Shown: positions 54,590-64,000 of the stretch, one piece after another
Position numbering within the stretch: the stretch's first letter is position 1
How the letters are laid out: each line of letters begins with the position of its first letter
Made by a program: the position numbers and the translations under genes
NCBI GenBank assembly: GCA_014584395.1
Contig: JACTMY010000020.1
Span: 124,001 to 188,000, forward strand
DNA length: 64,000 nucleotides
Reading direction: 5' to 3'
From: Planctomycetota bacterium
GTDB taxonomy: Bacteria; Planctomycetota; Planctomycetia; Gemmatales; HRBIN36
Notes under the pieces: model-generated
Seen by the model: only the letters and a program-made list of their open reading frames with translations
Databases searched by the model: none
Told to the model about the DNA's origin: nothing

Positions 54590-54629
54590 TCTCTATTTCC
54601 GGCATTCGTCCTGCTCCCATGGAGCCGCC

Positions 54630-55388
54630 ATGCCCCCAATGGTCGAATTCGCCCAGGCCGGCAAGGATTATCTGGTTGGCTTTCCTTTTCCGCGGCCGTT
54701 TGTCGCCGTCGCCCAGGTTTCTTTCCAGATCGAGCCGGGCGAAGTGTTTGGCCTGGTCGGCCCCAACCGCGCGGGCAAGACCACGCTGATCAAGATGCTG
54801 CTCAATTTGTGCCGGATCACGCGCGGCGAGGTTCGACGCTTCGGCGAGCCGGCCCGCGTGCGGCGGACGTTGAGCCGGGTCGGCTACATGCATGAAAACC
54901 AGGCCTTTCCGAAATACCTGACGCCGCTGTCGCTGCTCGAATACTACGGCACGCTGACCCGGCTGCCCGCGGCTGCGATCCAGGAGCGGAGTTACAAGCT
55001 TGTCGAGCAGGTGGGGTTGGCCGACCGCCGGCAGGACATCCTCGCGCGCTTCAGCAAGGGCATGGTGCAGCGGTTGGCTTTGGCCCAGGCCCTGCTCAAC
55101 GATCCCGACCTGCTTGTCCTGGACGAACCCATGGAGGGGTTGGACCTCTCCGCTCGGAAGATGCTCCATGGGATCGTCAAGGAGCGCCGGCGGCAGGGCA
55201 AGTCGGTTTTGCTGGTGTCGCATTCGACCCACGACGTCGATCAGCTTTGCGACCGGATCGGCATCATGCTCGGCGGCCAGTTGGCTTACCTGGGGAGTCT
55301 GGCGGCGTTCAAGCAAGATCCGCAAACGAAGCAACCCCGTTCGTTCGAAGCGGCGCTGCACGACTTGTACGATCGCTCGGCCTCATAG
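54630..55388 (+). CDS. ABC transporter ATP-binding protein
   Basis: Protein of 252 residues with a complete ABC ATPase domain: Walker A GLVGPNRAGKTT (the family usually has GPNGAGKT; the Arg is at a variable position), Q-loop area YMHENQAF, signature LARFSKGMVQRLALAQAL (a variant of LSGGQ), Walker B LLVLDEPMEGLD and the switch His in LLVSHSTHDV. It resembles ABC-2-type exporters (drug or lipid). The permease gene follows 12 bases later, forming a heteromeric pair. Confidence 0.88.
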   Translation: MPPMVEFAQAGKDYLVGFPFPRPFVAVAQVSFQIEPGEVFGLVGPNRAGKTTLIKMLLNLCRITRGEVRRFGEPARVRRTLSRVGYMHENQAFPKYLTPLSLLEYYGTLTRLPAAAIQERSYKLVEQVGLADRRQDILARFSKGMVQRLALAQALLNDPDLLVLDEPMEGLDLSARKMLHGIVKERRRQGKSVLLVSHSTHDVDQLCDRIGIMLGGQLAYLGSLAAFKQDPQTKQPRSFEAALHDLYDRSAS

Positions 55389-55400
55389 GATGAACGCTCC

Positions 55401-56384
55401 ATGATCGCGGTGTTTCGCAGTTTGATCGTCGATACGTTTCGTCAATCGCTGGCGTCGCGCATCTTCTGGGTGATGCTGGCGGTGAGCGGCTTGTGCACGC
55501 TGTTCTGTCTGAGCGTGGGGTTCATCAACGTCCCCGTCAAGGCGGGCGAAGGCTTGCCCCAAGCCGATCCGCTGGCCGATCCGGTCAAGGCCGAGGCCGC
55601 GGGGCTGGACGTCTTCGGCGGCGAGATCACGTATGGCTTCGGCGTGATCCGCATGCAGGTGGACCGGGATCGGCAGAACGCGGTGCAGTTCATCCTGGCC
55701 GTGCTGGCGGGGTTGGTGGCGGGATCGCTCGGCTTGCTGCTCACCCTGGTCTGGACGGCGGGTTTTTTCCCATCCTTCCTGGAGCCGAGCGCGGCGTCGG
55801 TGCTCTTGGCCAAGCCGATTCACCGCTGGCAGTTGCTCCTGGGCAAGTTCGTCGGGCTGCTGGTTTTCGTGGCCCTGCACGCGGCGGTGTTCGTCTTGGG
55901 CACATGGCTCGCACTGGGCGTGAAGAGCGGCGTGTGGGTCCCCGCTTATCTGTGGTGCGTGCCCATGCTCGTGCTGCAGTTCGCCGTCTTTGCCAGCGTC
56001 TCCGTCCTCTTGGCCGTGGTGACGCGGAGCACGGTGGTGTGCGTGTTCGGGTCGATCCTCTTTTGGATGGTCTGCTGGGCCATCAATTATGGCCGGCACA
56101 AGGTCTACGCCGTGCCGGAACTGCGGGCGGCAGTCTCGGTGCAAATGGTCAACGCGGGTTATTGGGTCATGCCCAAGCCGGTGGATTTCGGCATGCTCTT
56201 TTTCGACGCCATCGGCGCACACAATTACTTTGCCGAGGCGGTGGATCTGAAGCCCATCCGCCAGGAAGAAAAGGCGACCAAGCAAACCTGGCAGCGACCG
56301 ACGTTGGCGCTGGTCACGTCGCTTTTGTTTTCGTTGGGCATCCTCGGGCTGGCCATGTATCAATTTCGCCACACGGATTATTGA
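55401..56384 (+). CDS. ABC-2-type transporter permease
   Basis: Protein of 327 residues with about six to seven transmembrane helices: ASRIFWVMLAVSGLCTLFCL near the N end, LAVLAGLVAGSLGLLLTLVW, KFVGLLVFVALHAAVFVLG, WCVPMLVLQFAVFASVSVLL and VFGSILFWMVCWAINYG, then a final one (LALVTSLLFSLGILGLAMY). Between helices one and two is a periplasmic loop with a strand (FGGEITYGFGVIRMQVD). This is the NosY/ABC-2 pattern. It pairs with the ATPase just upstream; the substrate is unknown. Confidence 0.8.
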   Translation: MIAVFRSLIVDTFRQSLASRIFWVMLAVSGLCTLFCLSVGFINVPVKAGEGLPQADPLADPVKAEAAGLDVFGGEITYGFGVIRMQVDRDRQNAVQFILAVLAGLVAGSLGLLLTLVWTAGFFPSFLEPSAASVLLAKPIHRWQLLLGKFVGLLVFVALHAAVFVLGTWLALGVKSGVWVPAYLWCVPMLVLQFAVFASVSVLLAVVTRSTVVCVFGSILFWMVCWAINYGRHKVYAVPELRAAVSVQMVNAGYWVMPKPVDFGMLFFDAIGAHNYFAEAVDLKPIRQEEKATKQTWQRPTLALVTSLLFSLGILGLAMYQFRHTDY

Positions 56385-56450
56385 CCTTCGTTGCTGACGC
56401 CGCTGCGGGCAGCGCGGCTGTGACATCCTCTTTCCTTGTGTGAGCATCCC

Positions 56451-57497
56451 ATGATTCATCGACGACAATTTGTCCAAACCACGGCCGGCGCGGTGCTGGC
56501 CGGGCTGGCGCCGCGGTTCCACATTGTGGGCGCTGCTTCGAAATCGGGCACGCGCCAGGTCGTGATCGGCCAAGGCGAACATCGCTACGAATGCCACCAC
56601 CGCTGGGGCGAGCTGCCCTCGCATCTCCGCTGGCAAACGACCCATGGCGTGTGCGTCGACCCGGAAGGCCTGATCTACATCACCCATCAGGGATACGGCC
56701 CCGACGTCATGGACACGGTGGTGGTGTTCGATGCCAAGGGCAAGTTCGTGCGCTCCTTCGGACGGGCCTATCATCAAGGGGGCCACGGCATCGATCTCTG
56801 CGTGGAAGGTTCCGAAGCCTTTCTCTACCTGTGCGACATCCATCAAAGGCAAGTCATCAAGACCACCCTCGCCGGCGAGGAGGTTTGGAAGAAAAGCTAT
56901 CCCGCCGAGTCCAAGGTTTATGCAGAGGCCAAGGGTTACCGCCCGACCAATCTGGCCTTTGCTCCCGACGGCGGCTTCTACGTGGCCGACGGTTACGGCT
57001 CCCATTTCATTCATCAGTACAACGCTGCGGGGCAATGGGTCCGAGCCTGGGGCGGCAAGGGGAATCAACCCGGCAAGCTCTCCACGCCGCACGGCATCTG
57101 GCTCGATGATCGGCCTGGCCGCGAGCCGAGCCTGATCGTGGCGGACCGCGCCAACGCCCGGCTGCAATACTTCAGCCTGAAGGGCGAATTCCTGAGCGAG
57201 TCTCGGGACGTGCTTTTTCCCGCTCACTTCGATATTCGCGGAGACGTGTTGCTGGTTCCCGATTTGCATGCCCGGGTGTCGCTGTTCGACAAGGACAACC
57301 GGGTGATCGTGCACTTGGGGGACGACCCGGATTGGATCGCCGAGGTAAAGAAGTTCAAAATCCGCACGCAGCCCAGCGAGTGGGTGGAGGGCAAATTCGT
57401 ACACCCGCATGACGCCTGTTTCGATCGGGCGGGGAATCTGTTCGTGGTGGAATGGGTGCAAACGGGGCGGGTTAGCTTTCTGCGCCGCGTGAGTTGA
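56451..57497 (+). CDS. Tat-exported NHL-type beta-propeller protein
   Basis: Protein of 348 residues. The first 20 residues are a twin-arginine-type signal (MIHRRQFVQTTAGAVLAGLA). The remainder is a six-bladed NHL/peptidylglycine lyase-like propeller with repeats such as THGVCVDPEGLIYITHQG, DTVVVFDAKGKFVRSFGR, PTNLAFAPDGGFYVADGYG and HDACFDRAGNLFVVEW. Conserved His/Asp residues at blade ends could bind metal or sugars. It follows the ABC pair by 66 bases and may be a partner, by inference. The start at 56451 is used because an ATG at this point gives a good signal. Confidence 0.8.
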   Translation: MIHRRQFVQTTAGAVLAGLAPRFHIVGAASKSGTRQVVIGQGEHRYECHHRWGELPSHLRWQTTHGVCVDPEGLIYITHQGYGPDVMDTVVVFDAKGKFVRSFGRAYHQGGHGIDLCVEGSEAFLYLCDIHQRQVIKTTLAGEEVWKKSYPAESKVYAEAKGYRPTNLAFAPDGGFYVADGYGSHFIHQYNAAGQWVRAWGGKGNQPGKLSTPHGIWLDDRPGREPSLIVADRANARLQYFSLKGEFLSESRDVLFPAHFDIRGDVLLVPDLHARVSLFDKDNRVIVHLGDDPDWIAEVKKFKIRTQPSEWVEGKFVHPHDACFDRAGNLFVVEWVQTGRVSFLRRVS

Positions 57498-57795
57498 CGG
57501 GGCCGATTGGCTCCATGAGCTTTTCCGCTTGCCGCATCCATTGCAAGAGGCTCTCCTCCATGGCGGCAAGCTGCTTTTCGGTGTTGGCCGTGAGCTCCGC
57601 GGCCTGGTCGTGAAAGGCTTCGAGGGCGGCGATCTGCCGCGCGCAGGCGTCGAGCCCTTCACTCAATGGAGCGGCGGGCAGTTGGGCCAACAGGGCATCG
57701 ACGTTGGCTTCACGGCGCGCCGTTCGCTCCGCCACGGCTTGGGCCTGGGTTTCGAGTTCATCCAGCATGGCCAGGTCGAGCGGCACGGGCTTCAT
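57472..57795 (-). CDS. Small coiled-coil hypothetical protein
   Basis: Protein of 107 residues, mostly helical and charged (ELETQAQAVAERTARREANV, then QIAALEAFHDQAAELTANTE), predicted to form a coiled coil. No family was recognised. Its stop overlaps the end of the convergent propeller gene by 26 bases. A GGAGGGGCTCC precedes its ATG and gives a good ribosome-binding site, which supports a real gene, yet its product is unknown. Confidence 0.5.
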   Translation of the reverse strand: MKPVPLDLAMLDELETQAQAVAERTARREANVDALLAQLPAAPLSEGLDACARQIAALEAFHDQAAELTANTEKQLAAMEESLLQWMRQAEKLMEPIGPVNSRGAES

Positions 57796-58157
57796 GGAGG
57801 GGCTCCTTTCCCAGCAAGGTCTAGTGCTTTTCCATACCCCAATTCAGCCTGAGTGCCAAGAGGAAAGATTATTAGCGAAAAGTTATGCCAAGTGAGCCTG
57901 GCTGGGCAACCTGCTGCGTTTATCCTCGAACATCATGCCCTGAAACCTTTTGCGACTTCATTCGCGCCCGATCTCACTGTTTTTCCACCTTTGCCGCAAC
58001 CAAGGCCGTCCATCTTCCCCCAGGCTAACAAACTGTCCTGGACGGCTGACCGGGGGAACCATATTGATAACGTATCAACCTCTGATGAGCTTTGGGTGAA
58101 ACCGGCCAAGCGGGGTCGGCTTTCTTCTTCATATTCTTTTTTGGTGGGTAAAGCGTG
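57796..58157. other. Gene-free region upstream of hppA
   Basis: These 362 bases contain no gene I can support, and no obvious hairpin. The composition is slightly more AT-rich near 58040-58150, where the promoter of hppA is expected. No convincing -35/-10 pair could be picked. Confidence 0.4.
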
Positions 58158-60701
<2,544 letters not shown>

Positions 60702-60723
60702 CCCTTTCGCTGGATCATGAAAT

Positions 60724-60760
60724 AAAAAACGGGCGGCTTCGCGCCGCCCGTTTCTTTTTT
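60724..60760. terminator. Bidirectional terminator between hppA and msrB
   Basis: AAACGGGCGGC (60727-60737) pairs with GCCGCCCGTTT (60743-60753) over 11 bp. Six A residues lie at the left (60724-60729) and six T residues at the right (60755-60760), so it can end transcripts of both hppA and the convergent msrB. Confidence 0.95.
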
Positions 60761-60780
60761 GCGTGAACGGGGAAGGCAGA

Positions 60781-61389
60781 CTAACGATCCTTCGCTTCCT
60801 GTTTCGCGGCGGCGGGATCCGCAAGACTCGACAGCTTGGACGCCTCGGTGAAGGTCAGCGATTCGCTGTTGAGGCAAAACCGCATGCCCGTCGGGCGCGG
60901 GCCGTCGTTGAACACGTGGCCCAGATGGGCGTCGCAGCGGGCGCAATTTATCTCCATCCGCACCATGCCGTGGCTGCGATCCACCTTTTGCGACACGTTC
61001 GTCTTCGCGATCGGCTGGAAAAAGCTGGGCCAGCCGGTTCCCGATTGGAACTTGGCGTTCGAGGAAAACAAGGGCAAGCCGCAGCAGACGCAGGCATAGA
61101 CGCCCTCTTTTTTGTTGTCCAAGAGGTTGCCGCAGAAGGGCGGCTCCGTCCCGGCGCGGCGGGTGATGCGGTATTGCTCCTCGGTCAGTTGCTGTTTCCA
61201 TTCCGCTTCCGTCTTGACGACCATCGGCATGGCGATCGGCCCGACGAGCTTGCCCTCGGAATTGAAGACGTGCACGCTGACCATTTGCGGTTTTCCTTTT
61301 TTCTCGGAGGCTTTGGCGGCGGACGACTCTCCCTGCAGCAGCACGGCAGGGATTCCCAACATCAGGATAAACATCATTCCTGCCCACAT
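60781..61389 (-). CDS. msrB: Exported peptide-methionine (R)-S-oxide reductase
   Basis: Protein of 202 residues. A signal peptide ([19 protein letters not shown]) is followed by a region of about 40 residues and the MsrB domain: [11 protein letters not shown] (zinc Cys pair), [25 protein letters not shown] (second Cys pair) and the catalytic Cys of [11 protein letters not shown] further Cys in EPPFCGNL is a candidate resolving residue. It reduces oxidised methionine in exported proteins, probably with the TlpA-like or other periplasmic thioredoxins, by inference. ATG at 61389 has AGGGAG upstream; longer in-frame starts are rejected. Confidence 0.92.
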   Translation of the reverse strand: MWAGMMFILMLGIPAVLLQGESSAAKASEKKGKPQMVSVHVFNSEGKLVGPIAMPMVVKTEAEWKQQLTEEQYRITRRAGTEPPFCGNLLDNKKEGVYACVCCGLPLFSSNAKFQSGTGWPSFFQPIAKTNVSQKVDRSHGMVRMEINCARCDAHLGHVFNDGPRPTGMRFCLNSESLTFTEASKLSSLADPAAAKQEAKDR

Positions 61390-61581
61390 GGTTCGATCTC
61401 CCTTGATGTGCATGATGGCCGCGGCCATGACCTCAGGATAACCGCAAGCGCCGGCCGGGGTCAACGAAATGCGCGGCCGGCGTTTCCCGTCCGGGACGGG
61501 ATACCCCTTGGATGCGGCTGAGCCAGCCAAGGTTTCGGATGGGAGCCAGGTCCGCCTCCTTGGAAAGGCATCGGGTCATGC

Positions 61582-61609
61582 AAAAAGCCCGGCCTTGCGA
61601 CCGGGCTTT
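61582..61609 (-). terminator. Intrinsic terminator of the parvulin gene
   Basis: AAAGCCCGG (61584-61592) pairs with CCGGGCTTT (61601-61609) across an 8-base loop. Five A residues at 61582-61586 form the T-tract on the minus strand, 25 bases after the stop codon. Confidence 0.9.
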
Positions 61610-61633
61610 CGATGAGGAGGAATCGAGTCCGAG

Positions 61634-62593
61634 TTACTTGACTTCGTTGATCTTGATGGCCGCCTTGGCCCGCAAGCCCGGGAGCATCTGATCGCGAAGG
61701 CGGTCGCTGACGACTTCCTTGACCGCGTCCTTGACCTGCTCGAATTCGACGTCGCGACCCGGGATGCGTCCGGTGACGAGGATGACGTGGAAGCCGAATT
61801 GGGTTTCGACGACGTCGCTCATCTGGCCGGGCTGAAGCTGAAAGGCGGCCTTGGCGAAGGGTTCGACCATGTGGCCGAGGCGGGGGAAGGAGCCGAGGTC
61901 GCCGCCGTTTTTCTTGGACGGGCAGTCGGAATCCTTGCTGGCGGCGGCGGCGAAGATTTCGGTAATGACCTTGAGCTGCTGCGTGGCGTAGGCCAGGCTG
62001 TCGGTGTTGGGCACGCCGGTCATCCGCTGCTTCGTGGTCTGGTCGATGGTGCCGCGGATGGCCAGCGCCTTGGCCTTGGCCTTTTCCTTGTCCTCGGCGG
62101 TGGCGCCTTCGGGCAGGGCGACGAGCAAATGGCGGGCGCTGACAGCCGAGCCGTCGAAGCTCTCCTTGCTGGCGTTGAAGAAATCCTTGAGCTTGTCGTC
62201 GGTGAACTGGCTGTCGCAGAATTTTTCCCAGCGCAGATCGGCTGCGACCTGGCGGCGCAGCTCCGCTTCGGTGATTTGCAGTTGGCCGAGCATGGTCTCC
62301 AGGGTGATGTTGTTTTTCTTCGCTTCTTCCTTGATGAGGTCCATGCGCTGGTCGACCTCCTTCTCCTCCATTTTGACGACGCTGCGCAGATGCTGCTCGA
62401 TGAGCAGATTATCGATGAGATATTGGATCAGCTCCTTCCGCGCCTTGGCGTGCTGCTCGGGGGGCAGGTTTTTGAGCGCCCGCTGGACGTTCGCTTCGGG
62501 AATGGCTTCGCCGTTCACCGTGGCGGCGGCGGGCGGCTCGGCCCAGGCGAGCCATCCGGTCAGGGTCAAGAGCCAGGTCAAACTTGCCAACAT
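61634..62593 (-). CDS. Exported parvulin-type peptidyl-prolyl isomerase
   Basis: Protein of 319 residues with a signal peptide (LASLTWLLTLTGWLAWA). A SurA/PrsA-like chaperone part (about 25-150; PEANVQRALKNLPPEQHAKA and TLETMLGQLQITEAELRRQ) precedes a PpiC parvulin domain (about 155-290): SARHLLVALPEGATAEDKEK, GGDLGSFPRLGHMVEPF and TQFGFHVILVTGR. The hallmark residues of the isomerase fold are present. It folds exported proteins. GGAGGG is before the ATG at 62593. It is the second gene after the PseG-like gene, 65 bases downstream. Confidence 0.9.
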   Translation of the reverse strand: MLASLTWLLTLTGWLAWAEPPAAATVNGEAIPEANVQRALKNLPPEQHAKARKELIQYLIDNLLIEQHLRSVVKMEEKEVDQRMDLIKEEAKKNNITLETMLGQLQITEAELRRQVAADLRWEKFCDSQFTDDKLKDFFNASKESFDGSAVSARHLLVALPEGATAEDKEKAKAKALAIRGTIDQTTKQRMTGVPNTDSLAYATQQLKVITEIFAAAASKDSDCPSKKNGGDLGSFPRLGHMVEPFAKAAFQLQPGQMSDVVETQFGFHVILVTGRIPGRDVEFEQVKDAVKEVVSDRLRDQMLPGLRAKAAIKINEVK

Positions 62594-62658
62594 GATTCGC
62601 CCTCCAATCGGCGTCCTTGAAAACTCGGGGGATGGGAAAACAGTTCGGGTTTCTCGGC

Positions 62659-63726
62659 TCAAGCGGCTTCGCGGCGGACCGTCCGGCGCTGCGCCTGCAG
62701 CATGATTTCCAATGCGTTGACCAGGCGATCCGGGCCGCGGCCGTCGATCAAGAGCCGCCCGCAGCGGGCCATCATGCGGCGCTCGCTCTGGTCCTCGATG
62801 AGATTTTCCACGGCCATGCGCACGGTCTTCGGGTTGACCGATTCATGCCAACCGAGCAGCGTCGCGGCCCCTTCTTCCTCGAGCATCTCGGCGGCGCGCC
62901 ACTGCGCTTCATCTTGCACGATGAGCAGCATCGGCACGCCGACGCACGCCAATTCATAAGCCCATTGATTGGCGTCGCACAGAGCGAAGTGGCAGCGGGA
63001 AATCCGCTTGGCCATCTCGGCGGTTTCCGTGGCGATCGTGATCCGGCCCTTGTGCGTTTCCGCCAGCTTTTGCCATTGGGGCAACTCGGGATGCACCGAG
63101 CGCGCCAGGATGTCGACCCGCGCCACGTCGTTCATGCCCAGGAGGATGTCCAAGGCCCGGCCGGTCCAGTTGTGCGGATCATCGCCGAAGCCGACGACGA
63201 CGCGGATCGGCAGTTGCGGCTCCTGCCCGCGCACCAGCCGGACGCGGCGAATGCCGGGGCGGACCAGGGTGTACCGTTTGCCGGCCAGCACTTGCGTGCC
63301 CGGGCAGACGTCGTAATCGGCCACGCTCTTGTTCATGGCCGGGTGGACGATGAGCTGGCTGGCGAAGCGATATTCGGCCTGATGATCGAAGCTGATGACC
63401 ATCGGCCCCAGGTTCGCCAGTTCGGCCAGATATTCGGGGGTGCCATGCGGGGAATCGACGAGCACGGCGGCGGGCTTGATCCGATGGACCTCCCGCGCGA
63501 GTTGTTCGAGGTCCTCCGGCGTGCCGACGGGATGCTCGGCGGGAATCCATTGATTGTCGCCGCGTTTGATCTGTCCCGCCAAGATCGTCGGCTGCAAGTC
63601 CGACAGGAAATGGCATGGCCGGCGCCGCCGCTGCAAGGCGCTGGCAAAGACCATGGTTCGTGCGAGATGTTCCCAACCCATGGCGCGCGTGCCGTCGACG
63701 CGCATCAAGACCGGTTCGCGAGTCAT
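62659..63726 (-). CDS. PseG-like sugar-nucleotide hydrolase/glycosyltransferase
   Basis: Protein of 355 residues with a GT-B fold of the PseG/MurG type. The N terminus RVDGTRAMGWEHLARTMVFA matches the PseG start RxDxxxxxGxGHxxR, including the conserved His. Further motifs include VVVGFGDDPHNWTGRALDIL, a donor-domain loop, and the C-terminal HFALCDANQWAYELACVGVP in place of the usual nucleotide-binding glycine loop. The family hydrolyses UDP from modified sugars in pseudaminic acid synthesis, but neuraminic acid-related genes are absent from the window, so the substrate is open. The start at 63726 forms an ATGA overlap with the small upstream open frame. Confidence 0.75.
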   Translation of the reverse strand: MTREPVLMRVDGTRAMGWEHLARTMVFASALQRRRRPCHFLSDLQPTILAGQIKRGDNQWIPAEHPVGTPEDLEQLAREVHRIKPAAVLVDSPHGTPEYLAELANLGPMVISFDHQAEYRFASQLIVHPAMNKSVADYDVCPGTQVLAGKRYTLVRPGIRRVRLVRGQEPQLPIRVVVGFGDDPHNWTGRALDILLGMNDVARVDILARSVHPELPQWQKLAETHKGRITIATETAEMAKRISRCHFALCDANQWAYELACVGVPMLLIVQDEAQWRAAEMLEEEGAATLLGWHESVNPKTVRMAVENLIEDQSERRMMARCGRLLIDGRGPDRLVNALEIMLQAQRRTVRREAA

Positions 63727-63890
63727 TCCGCCTCTTCTCCATAACAGGGGAAAGCTACCGACGCCGGGCGACAAGGCCCGACGCTCACGCGTTCGGTGTC
63801 AAGCAGGATGGCGTTCAAAGTGGAGCCATGCGGGAGAAGCCGTTCCGTCAGCTTCCATCCGAAGGGCAGCGTCCGATGTGTTCCGAGCAT
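63723..63890 (-). CDS. Possible small gene upstream of the PseG-like gene
   Basis: An ATG at 63890 gives 55 residues (MLGTHRTLPFGWKLTERLLP and onward) ending with a TGA that overlaps the ATG of the PseG-like gene by the 4-base ATGA pattern. Third codon positions are moderately GC-rich. No family, signal peptide or membrane helix. The overlap supports translational coupling, but the short length makes it doubtful. The remaining 63891-64000 contains nothing I can support. Confidence 0.3.
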   Translation of the reverse strand: MLGTHRTLPFGWKLTERLLPHGSTLNAILLDTERVSVGPCRPASVAFPCYGEEAE

Positions 63891-64000
63891 CCGACGCGTG
63901 GGGCGAATCTTACTCCAAGATTTCCTAAAGAAAAAGGCCAAAACGTCCGAGCCATCGGCGCGGCGAAACGCCCAGCCTGGCGAATCATGGCACGCTGGTG

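Noticed and set aside
54768..54791. Damaged Walker A in the ABC ATPase
   Set aside because: The Arg in GPNRAGKTT is at a variable position; GxxxxGKT is preserved, so it should be active.

Overview
The window is a high-GC, densely coded bacterial chromosome segment. The gene content points to a planctomycete, probably of the Gemmata type. The markers are a DUF1559 pseudopilin-like protein, membrane Ser/Thr kinases with zinc ribbons and TPRs, an FHA-kinase, a DUF2961 protein, a large Bat (von Willebrand) cluster, Tad-type pilins and a K+-independent-type membrane pyrophosphatase. This assignment is an inference from gene families; no rRNA gene is present. I saw no tRNA, rRNA, CRISPR array, insertion sequence or prophage gene.

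Layout. 0-5 kb: DUF1559 pseudopilin, FtsK-type DNA translocase, TrmL tRNA methyltransferase, a small hypothetical gene and a PilZ protein. 5-10 kb: a coiled-coil lipoprotein behind a strongly structured leader, then a two-gene NrfHA ammonia-forming nitrite reductase with its own promoter, then a zinc-ribbon membrane protein. 10-21.8 kb: a zincin-like peptidase, DUF4416, a Ca2+-ATPase, CYTH and trans-sulfuration genes, glutathione peroxidase, RluD-type pseudouridine synthase, a GT87 membrane glycosyltransferase, DUF2784 and an RmlD-like reductase. 22-27 kb: a TPR Ser/Thr kinase facing an FHA-Ser/Thr kinase that is paired with an exported trypsin-like protease. 27-37 kb: a long, tightly coupled minus-strand operon (DUF2961, BatA, BatB-TPR, BatD-like, BatE-like, minimal zincin, Ogt, TPR-DUF3299).

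37-50 kb: a sugar isomerase-like TIM barrel with a small partner, a TlpA-like thioredoxin, a UbiA/MqnP prenyltransferase, a NYN/OST-HTH protein, an orphan CbiQ, then DinB, AlkD-like and GlsB-like genes separated by hairpin-rich spacers, cysteine desulfurase, an orphan PxpB, a probably inactive APH-fold protein and a thioesterase. 50-54.5 kb: two TadE-like pilins and a giant TadG-like protein whose vWA domain is interrupted by about 540 residues carrying a Gly21-Asp-Pro8 hinge. 54.6-64 kb: an ABC-2 transporter pair with a Tat-exported beta-propeller, membrane pyrophosphatase, exported MsrB, an exported parvulin and a PseG-like sugar nucleotide enzyme.

No single new defence or mobile system was found. 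The items most worth a second look are the structured leader at 5.3 kb, the CXXCH-type NrfA, the interrupted vWA/poly-Gly TadG protein, the APH-fold protein lacking its catalytic Asp, the extended Bat operon, and the hairpin elements around the dinB and alkD-like genes.
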